A stretch of DNA of 64,000 nt, taken from an uncultured Lacinutrix sp. Lineage in GTDB: Bacteria > Bacteroidota > Bacteroidia > Flavobacteriales > Flavobacteriaceae. The notes beneath the pieces are model-generated. The model was not told where the DNA came from and ran no database searches. It was given only the letters and a program-made list of their open reading frames with translations. A program made the translations under genes and the position numbers. Location of the stretch: positions 1 through 64,000 of the forward strand of contig NZ_CANMRQ010000017.1 in the NCBI RefSeq assembly GCF_947500325.1, given 5' to 3'. Numbering within the stretch: position 1 is the stretch's first letter; each line of letters begins with the position of its first letter. Of the stretch, positions 8,811-15,255 are shown piece after piece.

Positions 8811-8825
8811 TGGCATACTAATTGA
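8811..8825 (+). promoter_or_regulatory. Sigma-54-like -24/-12 promoter of RNA copy 1
   Basis: TGGCAT, five bases, then TTGA: GG at 8812-8813 and the -12 element at 8824-8825. The spacing equals the sigma-54 consensus TGGCAC-N5-TTGC; only the last C is replaced. No TAnnTTTG box occurs at a fitting distance. Confidence 0.55.
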
Positions 8826-8836
8826 AATATATCTAA

Positions 8837-8950
8837 CGTGGATAACTACAACGACTATTTTAGAGTGTGGTTACTTTAAATAAGAGTAGTTATTTATCAT
8901 ATTTTTGGTTGGTTAGTTAGAAAAAGCATTCCTTTTGGACTGCTTTTTCT
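8837..8950 (+). ncRNA. Predicted small RNA, copy 1 of 3
   Basis: The predicted start is 12 bases after the -12 element, and the end is set by a hairpin at 8921-8948 followed by CT. The RNA would be about 114 nt. The outer helix is ATAACTAC (8842-8849) with GTAGTTAT (8886-8893). It encloses the invariant core at 8854-8881, which can fold into an inner hairpin (ATTT-AGAG with CTTTAAAT, one bulged T) exposing the loop TGTGGTTA. A single-stranded G/U-rich tail at 8901-8917 precedes the terminator. The terminator stem has one mismatch in this copy. No target is known. Confidence 0.68.
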
Positions 8951-8991
8951 CATTTATAATGTTTCCTAGTTTTATATAATTAAAATTAGTT

Positions 8992-9006
8992 TGGCACGTA
9001 ATTTGA
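8992..9006 (+). promoter_or_regulatory. Sigma-54-like -24/-12 promoter of RNA copy 2
   Basis: TTGGCACG followed by TAAT and TTGAA: the best of the three matches, differing from the sigma-54 consensus TTGGCACG-N4-TTGCW at one base (A for C at -12). Confidence 0.6.
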
Positions 9007-9017
9007 ATTATAATTAA

Positions 9018-9133
9018 CGTGAATAACTACTAGGACTATTTTAGAGTGTGGTTACTTTAAATTAAGAGTTGTTATTTATCATATTTTTGGTTGGTTAGTA
9101 TGAAAAAGCATTCCTTTTTGGAATGCTTTTTCT
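9018..9133 (+). ncRNA. Predicted small RNA, copy 2 of 3
   Basis: About 116 nt from the predicted start to the end of the terminator. The outer helix is AATAACTAC (9022-9030) with GTTGTTATT (9068-9076), eight of nine positions pairing. The core at 9035-9062 is identical to copy 1, and the tail at 9083-9099 is identical up to TTAGT. The terminator stem GAAAAAGCATTCC/GGAATGCTTTTTC (9102-9132) is perfect with a T5 loop. Confidence 0.68.
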
Positions 9134-9188
9134 ATTACAATGCTAAATATTTCTTAATATATGTATTTAAAAGACTCAAAAATAATTT

Positions 9189-9203
9189 TGGCATGCTAAT
9201 TGT
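9189..9203 (+). promoter_or_regulatory. Sigma-54-like -24/-12 promoter of RNA copy 3
   Basis: TGGCAT, five bases (GCTAA), then TTGT, with the same geometry as the two upstream copies. The -12 dinucleotide is GT instead of GC, so this may be the weakest. Confidence 0.5.
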
Positions 9204-9214
9204 AAAGTGTTATA

Positions 9215-9330
9215 ATGTAATTAATTACGATAACTATTTTAGAGTGTGGTTACTTTAAATTACGAGTATTAATTACATATTTTTGGTTGGTTAGTATGAA
9301 AAAGCATTCCTTTTTTGGAATGCTTTTTCT
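9215..9330 (+). ncRNA. Predicted small RNA, copy 3 of 3
   Basis: About 116 nt. The outer helix has a completely different sequence from copies 1 and 2 yet remains complementary: GTAATTAAT (9217-9225) with ATTAATTAC (9268-9276), nine perfect pairs. The core at 9233-9260 is again identical, and so is the tail at 9277-9296. The terminator at 9298-9329 is a perfect 13-bp stem with a T6 loop. The replaced but still pairing helix is the best evidence that the RNA fold, not a peptide or DNA site, is under selection. Confidence 0.7.
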
Positions 9331-9351
9331 ATTATAATATGTTTTACTTGT

Positions 9352-10275
9352 TTATTTTACAAAACTAGTTATTGATTCTAATAATTCTGGAGACAACTTC
9401 CTTGAGCTTTCATTATAAGATTTAGAATTTTCAAGATCACCACCTTCAATTGGTACTAAAACATGATTCATGTTTTTAATTATTTTTATAGTTGCTTTTG
9501 GAGCTGCTTCTTTTAAAAGTTTGGCTTCGTTTTCACTTACTTGTAAATCTTTAGTTCCATTTATAATTAAAATAGGCATATCTAATTTTTTTAACTCCTC
9601 TTTAGGATTGTAAGACATCCAATTACCTATAAATGGCTGTACCTCTTTATTAAATATAGAGGCTAATGCTGGAGGAAAATCGTTTGTTGTTTTGCCTTTA
9701 GCTAAAATTTTAAAAATACGTTTAGTATCCTCTAAAAACATTGGTGCTGTTTTTTCAACTTGTTCTGTAATAACTTGATCTATAGATTGGCCTGCACCAG
9801 CTAATGAGATGAAGCCATCTGCTTTATTTTTAGAAGCTAAAATACCCACTAAACTACCTTGACTGTGGCCAGCTACATATATCTTATGATACTTATCCTG
9901 AGTTTTAAAATAGTTTATCACTGCAACAGCATCTTCAACAAAGTTATCGAACATGATGTCTTTATCTACTTTATTTTTTCTTATTTGTTTTACAATACGT
10001 TTGTCATATCTAAAAGTGGCAATGTTTTTTTGCGTTAAACCAATAGCTAATTTTTTAAGAGTATTACTCATTAAAAAATTTTGATTACCATCTCTATCCG
10101 TGGGACCAGATCCTGCAATAATGATTACTAAATTTGGTTTTTTATCTATATTAGGTGTAAGGAGTGTACCATCTATTAGTTTATTTATAGCAATATCTTG
10201 CTTATTATAATTTTGTTCTTGCGCAAAAAGTATGCTACCTACAAAAAGAAAAAGAGCAATGAAATTTAGTTTCAT
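9352..10275 (-). CDS. Exported alpha/beta hydrolase
   Basis: A 307-residue protein with a signal peptide (MKLNFIALFLFVGSILFAQ) and an alpha/beta-hydrolase fold. The nucleophile elbow is AGHSQGS, the oxyanion region is AGSGPTDRDGN near residue 55, the acid is probably the Asp in NGTKDLQV and the catalytic His is in KNMNHVL. The GSGPTDRDGN segment is typical of a serine aminopeptidase S33-like group found in Bacteroidota. The substrate is unknown; an esterase or acyl-peptide hydrolase acting in the periplasm is a reasonable inference. The upstream region carries two TATTTCATC direct repeats that may be regulatory. Confidence 0.87.
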   Translation of the reverse strand: MKLNFIALFLFVGSILFAQEQNYNKQDIAINKLIDGTLLTPNIDKKPNLVIIIAGSGPTDRDGNQNFLMSNTLKKLAIGLTQKNIATFRYDKRIVKQIRKNKVDKDIMFDNFVEDAVAVINYFKTQDKYHKIYVAGHSQGSLVGILASKNKADGFISLAGAGQSIDQVITEQVEKTAPMFLEDTKRIFKILAKGKTTNDFPPALASIFNKEVQPFIGNWMSYNPKEELKKLDMPILIINGTKDLQVSENEAKLLKEAAPKATIKIIKNMNHVLVPIEGGDLENSKSYNESSRKLSPELLESITSFVK

Positions 10276-10389
10276 ATTTATGAAGTTTTACAAGATTAAA
10301 GCAAAATGAATGCCATTAATTATCTACTTAACGCAAATTTACACTTATATATTGAATGAAAAATGACTTTTTATTGTTAACAGAAGCTG

Positions 10390-10419
10390 TATTTCATCGA
10401 TAAAATGTGATATTTCATC
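10390..10419. repeat. Direct repeat TATTTCATC with 21-bp period
   Basis: Two exact 9-bp copies two helical turns apart, upstream of the hydrolase gene. The spacing would put a dimeric regulator on one face of the DNA. A regulatory role is inference. Confidence 0.35.
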
Positions 10420-10559
10420 TTTAAATGTTAAAATTAAGTGCATTTTGTCGAAATTTAAGGTATTTAAACGTCCAAAAACAAAAAACTACCATACATTTGG
10501 AGAGTACTAAAATTACATACTTTTAGTTCAATGGATTAATTAATTAATATTTGCACCGC

Positions 10560-10648
10560 TTTAGTTGATATAGTAACCCTAAATCTAACCTAAAACATAC
10601 AAATTGCAAATAACGAAAAGCCAAGGTTGAGGGACCTTGGCTTTTTTG
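10560..10648 (+). ncRNA. Possible small RNA between weak promoter and strong terminator
   Basis: A TTAG at 10523-10526 and AATATTTG at 10546-10553 are 19 bases apart and each differs by one base from TTTG / TAnnTTTG. The sequence after the likely start is unstructured and C/A-rich (GTAACCCTAAATCTAACC) and ends in a perfect 11-bp terminator. No frame is present. The terminator may instead simply serve the minus-strand AlkB gene. Confidence 0.3.
10616..10645. terminator. Hairpin AAAAGCCAAGG/CCTTGGCTTTT
   Basis: A perfect 11-bp stem with an 8-nt loop. The plus-strand T6 tail is stronger than the minus-strand one, but it also lies 10 bases beyond the stop of the AlkB-like gene and can terminate that transcript. 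Confidence 0.8.
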
Positions 10649-10654
10649 TTTCTA

Positions 10655-11251
10655 TTACTTAATTATCCTAAATGTTAAGTTGATTCTAGGTTTGATTTTT
10701 CGTTTTGTTTTTGCTATTTGATGTAGCCAATTATTTTGTGTTTCACCTTTCATTATAAGCAAACTACCATGTTCTAAAACCAATTTATGTTTTAAATTCT
10801 TGTTATTTTTATGTTTTAAACTAAAAGTTCTTTCCTCTCCAAAGCTAACTGAAGCTATTATTGGATTTCTACCCAATTCTTTCTCATTATCTGAGTGCCA
10901 GCCATTACTGTCTAAACCATGTCTATATAAATTAGCTAAGCATGTAGTAAATTCTTCATGTGCGATAGTTTCAATTCTATGCTTAATTTTTAATAATGTT
11001 TTAGAAAAAGACTCAGGATACATGGTAATATTAGAGTAACTATATGGTTTCTGGTTATTTGCAAACAAGGCTGTGAGTCTAGGTTGAGGATATGTTTTGC
11101 CGTAAACAGTAATATTGTCTTGATTCCAATTAGTTTCTTTTAAAATAGTATTAAAATATTTAAAGGCTTCTGTTTCATTAAAGACTTTTGGATAGTACGA
11201 AATATCACCTTCTTTTATATTAAGTTTTATTTCTTCAGGAGGAAAAAGCAT
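10655..11251 (-). CDS. AlkB-like 2-oxoglutarate/Fe(II)-dependent dioxygenase
   Basis: A 198-residue cytoplasmic protein of the AlkB family, which removes alkyl groups from nucleic-acid bases by oxidation. The iron ligands are visible as H119 and D121 (GWHSDNE) and H177 (WLHQIAKT). The 2-oxoglutarate-binding arginines are R189 and R195 in PRINLTFR. The central YPQPRLTALF and SVSFGEERTFSLKHK segments fit the ALKBH2/ALKBH3-like DNA repair branch rather than E. coli AlkB. It stands alone, divergent from the dipeptidase gene, with no visible damage-response operator. Confidence 0.9.
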   Translation of the reverse strand: MLFPPEEIKLNIKEGDISYYPKVFNETEAFKYFNTILKETNWNQDNITVYGKTYPQPRLTALFANNQKPYSYSNITMYPESFSKTLLKIKHRIETIAHEEFTTCLANLYRHGLDSNGWHSDNEKELGRNPIIASVSFGEERTFSLKHKNNKNLKHKLVLEHGSLLIMKGETQNNWLHQIAKTKRKIKPRINLTFRIIK

Positions 11252-11295
11252 AGGTAACTAATTATTTCTCTAAATTAGCATATAAAATTTGTTTT

Positions 11296-11961
11296 ATGAG
11301 ACCAGTTTTAAGCTTTTTACTAATATTATGTTCTTTTATTTCTTTTGCGCAATTACCAGATGGGTTTGTGTACGTAAAAGATGTAATACCTACAATTCAA
11401 ACAGAATTGAGATACTGTACAGATGATAACTTTGTAGGTGAGGTTATAGATGGTTATATAGAAAATAAAGCTATTTTAACGAAAGAAGCTGCGGTTGCAT
11501 TAAAGAAAGTTCAAGCAGCATTAGCTAAGCAGAATTTATCTGTAAAAATATATGATTCTTATAGACCACAACGTGCTGTAGACCATTTTGTGCGTTGGGC
11601 AAAAATTGTGAATGATACATTGATGAAAAAACAATACTATCCTAGAGTTGAGAAGAAAAACTTATTTAAATCGGGTTATATTGCTTCTAAATCTAGACAC
11701 AGTAGTGGCAGTACTTTAGATATTACTATTGTAAATTTAGACACAGGGGAAGAATTAGATATGGGATCTCCATATGATTTTTTTGGAAGTGAATCATGGG
11801 TAGAAAATAAAAAATTGAATACAATACAGCAAAAAAATAGGGCGCTATTACAAAAAGTAATGCTTAGTAATGGTTTTAGAAACTATCCTAAAGAATGGTG
11901 GCATTTTACTTTAAGAGGAGAACCTTATCGCAATCAGTACTTTGATTTTTTGGTAGAGTAG
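11296..11961 (+). CDS. Exported D-alanyl-D-alanine dipeptidase (VanX/DdpX-like, peptidase M15)
   Basis: A 221-residue protein with a signal peptide (MRPVLSFLLILCSFISFAQ). The M15D zinc motif is complete: H135 and D142 in SRHSSGSTLDIT, H203 in EWWHF, with the catalytic base E200 and the substrate-binding R90 in YDSYRPQRA. The enzyme splits D-Ala-D-Ala. With an export signal and no vanH/vanA genes beside it, a role in peptidoglycan salvage or nutrition in the periplasm is more likely than vancomycin resistance. That reading is inference. Confidence 0.9.
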   Translation: MRPVLSFLLILCSFISFAQLPDGFVYVKDVIPTIQTELRYCTDDNFVGEVIDGYIENKAILTKEAAVALKKVQAALAKQNLSVKIYDSYRPQRAVDHFVRWAKIVNDTLMKKQYYPRVEKKNLFKSGYIASKSRHSSGSTLDITIVNLDTGEELDMGSPYDFFGSESWVENKKLNTIQQKNRALLQKVMLSNGFRNYPKEWWHFTLRGEPYRNQYFDFLVE

Positions 11962-11986
11962 TTGCTTTATAATTTTCTTAATAAAA

Positions 11987-12018
11987 ATAGCGGCTTAAAT
12001 AAGACGTTAAACCGCTAT
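11987..12018. terminator. Hairpin between convergent genes
   Basis: ATAGCGG (11987-11993) pairs with CCGCTAT (12012-12018), extended by TTAA/TTAA after one mismatch. There is no clear T-run on either side, so its strength is doubtful. Confidence 0.4.
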
Positions 12019-12064
12019 AGCTATTAATTAAATGATGGAGTTAGTTGGTTTTTATACTTATATT

Positions 12065-12943
12065 CTAGTTTTGGAAACTAAATTTTCCATTTGTATTTTT
12101 TCTATCAGCTTCAGGCATAATTGTTTCCACAACATCCCAGTGTTCTGCAATTTTTCCATTTTCAACTCTAAATAGATCATAATATGATGTTGGTTGGTTT
12201 GCAAAAGTACCTTCACTAATTATTAATACAAAATTACCTTCTCCTAACACTTTATGTACTTTTGTATATACCATAGAAATACCTTGTTTAGCCATTCCTT
12301 CTAGTGCTTTTCCTAAACCAGATAATCCATCCGCAATATCAGGATTGTGTTGTGTGTAATTATCACCATCAAAATAGCCAGTAAGTTTTTCCATTTTTCC
12401 ATTTACCAAAATGTCATTTACAAAATTTGCTACTAATGTTTTATTTATTTCTGTTTTATCTAAGTCTGTAGATTTATTAGGTCCGTCAATTTGAGTATGC
12501 CCACTAGGGTTTACAGGTTTAATCTCAATTAAATTATCCCAATGTTCAACAATTTTTCCATTTTCAAAACGGAAGACATCAAATCCAATTTTTGGACCAA
12601 AAAAATCATAAATAGTATGAGAGAATGTGTAATTTCCATCTTGAAAAGACCTTACTACATTAGCTTTAAATCCACCTTCTGGCGCATTTTGTATTACTGC
12701 TCCAAATCCAGCTAAACCATCTGCTACAGCAAGATTATGTTGAATATATTTATCGGGGTTAATATAACTTACTGGTGTTTGATCTCCAGTTTCTAAACTT
12801 GTTAATAATAAAGTTGCTTTGTCTTTGTTTGATAGTGCCATAGTTTTTTCTACTTTTTTAATAGTTTGTATTGTTTCTTTTTTTTCAGTTTTACATGAGC
12901 ATAATATTATACTCATTGTAACAACTAATACTGTATGCTTCAT
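12065..12943 (-). CDS. Lipoprotein with two SnoaL/NTF2-like domains
   Basis: A 292-residue predicted lipoprotein. Starting at 12943 gives MKHTVLVVTMSIILCSCKTEKK with a lipobox; a TAATTTTG promoter box at 12965-12972 on the minus strand excludes a start further upstream. Two tandem domains of about 115 residues follow (about 40-155 and 170-285). Each contains YIQHN or YTQHNPDIADGLSG-like segments and ends in RFENGKIVEHWD or RVENGKIAEHWD, the signature of SnoaL-like polyketide-cyclase-fold proteins. Such proteins occur as small-molecule-binding or isomerase-like domains; the substrate is unknown. The AraC regulator gene 95 bases upstream on the same strand may control it. Confidence 0.85.
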   Translation of the reverse strand: MKHTVLVVTMSIILCSCKTEKKETIQTIKKVEKTMALSNKDKATLLLTSLETGDQTPVSYINPDKYIQHNLAVADGLAGFGAVIQNAPEGGFKANVVRSFQDGNYTFSHTIYDFFGPKIGFDVFRFENGKIVEHWDNLIEIKPVNPSGHTQIDGPNKSTDLDKTEINKTLVANFVNDILVNGKMEKLTGYFDGDNYTQHNPDIADGLSGLGKALEGMAKQGISMVYTKVHKVLGEGNFVLIISEGTFANQPTSYYDLFRVENGKIAEHWDVVETIMPEADRKNTNGKFSFQN

Positions 12944-12964
12944 CGTTGTTATTATTTGATGGCA

Positions 12965-12972
12965 CAAAATTA
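12965..12972 (-). promoter_or_regulatory. Bacteroidota -7 box of the SnoaL-like gene
   Basis: Minus-strand TAATTTTG fits TAnnTTTG and lies 21 bases before the chosen start codon; a TTTC at the -33 position (12991-12994, 18-base spacer) is one mismatch from consensus. Confidence 0.5.
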
Positions 12973-13038
12973 TATTGAAATGAAAATGTAGAAAAGGTTA
13001 AAAAGACGATAATAATGGTTAATGTCGAACCATTTTTT

Positions 13039-13917
13039 TTATAGATATTCTTTTTTGAATGAATTAGGGGTTAATCCTGTTTGTTTTTTGAAATATTTCA
13101 CAAAATTAGTAGGCTCGTTAAATCCCATTTTAAAAGCTAATTCATTACTTTTAATAGAAGAGTTTATTAGTAATCTTTTTGCTTCAAGAATAACAAATGT
13201 ATCAATAAAACTTTTAGCAGTAGTATCTACAATAGTTTTGCAAATTACATTTAAATGCTTGTAGGTAATATTTAATTTTGAAGCGTAAAAATCTGCGTTT
13301 CTACTGCTTGTGTAATATTTTTCTACTAAACTTTTAAATGCGATAAAGGTTTCTAATTTTTCGGTATTTTTTAAGTGAAAGGTTTGGTATTGTTTTAACT
13401 GTTCCAATTTAGAAAAGAGAATAGTGTAGAGAGAATCGCAAATTTTTTGTTTGTTATAACTATTATGTTCATTAAAATACTCTTCTGAAAATAAGTTAAT
13501 GTATTTTTCGACATTAGAATTTTCTGGTACTTGAATTCTAGGTGAAAATAAGTGAGAATTGAAAAGCCTTATAATTTCACTTTTTGGTAATTTATTAAGT
13601 TGTTTTTTTAAATAGTCTTCAGTAAACATAATTAAAAAACCTTTAATGTCTTCATTGAATTTAAAAGCATGTACTTGCCCTTTAGATAAATGAATTAAAG
13701 TGTTTTTCTGTACATCATGCCAAACAAAGTCTACTAAATGTTTGCTTTTACCATGCGTATAGTATATTAAAATATTAAACGAAAGATGATGCGCTTTTTC
13801 TGGATTATGATCTAGGTCTTTTGTCCTTTTTATAAGACTTTCTAATGTAATAATTTCAATACCTTCTACTTTGGAATAGGCAGATTCGAAGTCTATATGC
13901 GGTATTTCTTTAGACAT
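13039..13917 (-). CDS. AraC family transcriptional regulator
   Basis: A 292-residue protein. The C-terminal ~95 residues form the double helix-turn-helix of AraC/XylS regulators: ADFYASKLNITYKHLNVICK for the first reader helix region, EAKRLLINSSIKSNELAFKM and GFNEPTNFVKYFKKQTGLTP for the second. The N-terminal ~170 residues look like a cupin-type sensing domain (HLVDFVWHDVQKN, LIHLSKGQVHAFKF). The inducer is unknown. It is encoded just upstream of the SnoaL-like lipoprotein gene on the same strand, a plausible target. Confidence 0.9.
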   Translation of the reverse strand: MSKEIPHIDFESAYSKVEGIEIITLESLIKRTKDLDHNPEKAHHLSFNILIYYTHGKSKHLVDFVWHDVQKNTLIHLSKGQVHAFKFNEDIKGFLIMFTEDYLKKQLNKLPKSEIIRLFNSHLFSPRIQVPENSNVEKYINLFSEEYFNEHNSYNKQKICDSLYTILFSKLEQLKQYQTFHLKNTEKLETFIAFKSLVEKYYTSSRNADFYASKLNITYKHLNVICKTIVDTTAKSFIDTFVILEAKRLLINSSIKSNELAFKMGFNEPTNFVKYFKKQTGLTPNSFKKEYL

Positions 13918-13989
13918 ATTTTTTTACAGCTAAATAAATAATATATGAGCTGTAAACGAAGGTAATAGAAATTTATTCAAAGGCAAAGT

Positions 13990-15225
13990 TTACTGTTTTT
14001 TTATATTCCTTATACGATCTAATAGCGTAGGGTGAGAGTAATGCATAAATACATAAGCAGGATGAGGTGTAAGATTACTTAAACTATTTTTTGATAGTTT
14101 TTTTAGAGAAGTAATCATTGGCTCTGCTTTATAAGTTGTTTTTGCATAATCATCAGCTTGGTATTCAAATTTACGAGAGAACCAGTTCATAATCAAACCA
14201 GTAATTTCAGACAGTGGAGAATATAAAATACCAAAAGCTATTAAACCAATATGAAAACTTGGTGTAGCTACTCCTAATGCTTCAGATAGTAAAGGATTAT
14301 TAATTAATAATGACAAAATATATAAAGTAAAACCAGTTAAAAGTATAGAAGATATTAAATTGAAAATAATATGTTTTCGTTTATAGTGCCCAACTTCGTG
14401 AGCTAATACTGCAACAATTTCTTCTTCTTCTAAATCATTTATTAAAGTATCATAAAGTGTGACACGTTTTTCACTTCCAAAACCTGAAAAGTAAGCATTA
14501 GCTTTTGTACTACGTTTAGAACCATCTATAATAAAAATCTTGTCAAGATTAAAGCCTACAGTTTTGGCATAATTTGAAATGCTATTTCTAAGACTTCCTT
14601 CTTCTAAAGGTTTTTGTTTATTAAAAATAGGAACTATTAAACGAGAATAAAAGAGATTCATAAAAACAGTAAATACTGTAATTAAAATCCAAGCATATAA
14701 CCAGAATTTTTCACCAGCAATTTTATAAAAATAGGTAAGTAAAGCTAAAATGCTACCTCCAATTATTACTGTCATTATTAGCCCTTTAATTTTATCAAAA
14801 ACAAATGTTTTTCGCGTTGTTTTATTGAAACCAAATTGCTCTTCAATTACAAATGTTTTATAATAAGAAAAGGGTGTGGTTAAAATATCACTACCTAACA
14901 TTATAATTCCAAAGAATAAGAGTGTTATAATTATATAATTTGAAGATAGTTGTCTTACTAATTGATCAACATAGGCAAACCCGTCAAAAAAGAAAAAAAC
15001 TAACGTTAAAACAATAGAAAAGGTAGAGGTAAGTAATCCAAATTTATAGTTAGTCTTCTTATAATTTTGAGATTTTTGATATTCGGTTGTGTCATAAACA
15101 TCATTTAATTCTAAAGGTATAGTATCATTAAATCGTTTGGCATTTAATGCGTCAAGTATTTTATCAATAATAAAATTGATAATGATAATGGCTATTATAA
15201 TATAGAATAAAGTTGTAGAGTTCAT
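13990..15225 (-). CDS. M48 (Ste24/CAAX prenyl protease-type) membrane metalloprotease
   Basis: A 411-residue polytopic membrane protein of the same length as Ste24. The zinc motif HEVGH is at residues 276-280 (VAVLAHEVGHYKRKH), the third ligand is probably the Glu in KFEYQADDYA, and NAYFSGFGSEKRVTLYDTL precedes the active site as in the family. The N-terminal M48 extension with several membrane helices is present. In bacteria these enzymes act in membrane protein quality control; no prenylated substrates are known. It lies 30 bases upstream of nothing on its own transcript except by read-through from the methyltransferase gene before it. Confidence 0.92.
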   Translation of the reverse strand: MNSTTLFYIIIAIIIINFIIDKILDALNAKRFNDTIPLELNDVYDTTEYQKSQNYKKTNYKFGLLTSTFSIVLTLVFFFFDGFAYVDQLVRQLSSNYIIITLLFFGIIMLGSDILTTPFSYYKTFVIEEQFGFNKTTRKTFVFDKIKGLIMTVIIGGSILALLTYFYKIAGEKFWLYAWILITVFTVFMNLFYSRLIVPIFNKQKPLEEGSLRNSISNYAKTVGFNLDKIFIIDGSKRSTKANAYFSGFGSEKRVTLYDTLINDLEEEEIVAVLAHEVGHYKRKHIIFNLISSILLTGFTLYILSLLINNPLLSEALGVATPSFHIGLIAFGILYSPLSEITGLIMNWFSRKFEYQADDYAKTTYKAEPMITSLKKLSKNSLSNLTPHPAYVFMHYSHPTLLDRIRNIKKQ

Positions 15226-15255
15226 TTCGTTTTTAAAGGTTTAGGTCTTTTTGAA

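Larger units (their letters stand above)
8809..9330 (+). repeat. Three tandem copies of a promoter-RNA-terminator unit
   Basis: The 600-bp gap between two minus-strand genes holds three direct repeats on the plus strand (about 8809-8950, 8990-9133 and 9187-9330; periods 181 and 197 bp). Each has TTTGGCA upstream, an invariant 28-nt core containing TTTTAGAGTGTGGTTACTTT, a conserved CATATTTTTGGTTGGTTAGT (CATA to TTAGT) tail and a GCATTCC-type terminator hairpin. No protein-coding frame is conserved across the three copies. Each copy is therefore annotated as a separate small RNA gene. Confidence 0.85.
10276..10654. other. Intergenic region with direct repeats and an orphan promoter-terminator unit
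   Basis: This 379-bp gene-free stretch separates two minus-strand genes. Two direct copies of TATTTCATC at 10390-10398 and 10411-10419, 21 bp apart, are followed by similar A/T-rich tracts and lie about 115-145 bases upstream of the hydrolase start; they could be an operator. Further on, a weak plus-strand promoter and a strong terminator bracket about 85 nt without any gene (annotated separately). I see nothing else. Confidence 0.5.

Noticed and set aside
8839-8880. A short frame through the invariant core of RNA copy 1 could encode a GTG-started peptide ending YFRVWLL.
   Set aside because: The same frame is broken by TAG in copy 2 and has no start codon in copy 3. The core is identical at all nucleotide positions, including silent ones, and extends past the stop codon, which fits RNA conservation better than a peptide.
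9100-9260. An ATG inside the terminator region of RNA copy 2 opens a ~50-codon frame running into copy 3.
   Set aside because: Copy 1 lacks the ATG and copy 3 gives only about a dozen codons; the frame crosses a terminator and the next promoter.
10575-10600. CTAACC in the C-rich stretch could pair with GGTTAG in the tail of the three RNAs.
   Set aside because: Six pairs are expected by chance in sequence of this length.
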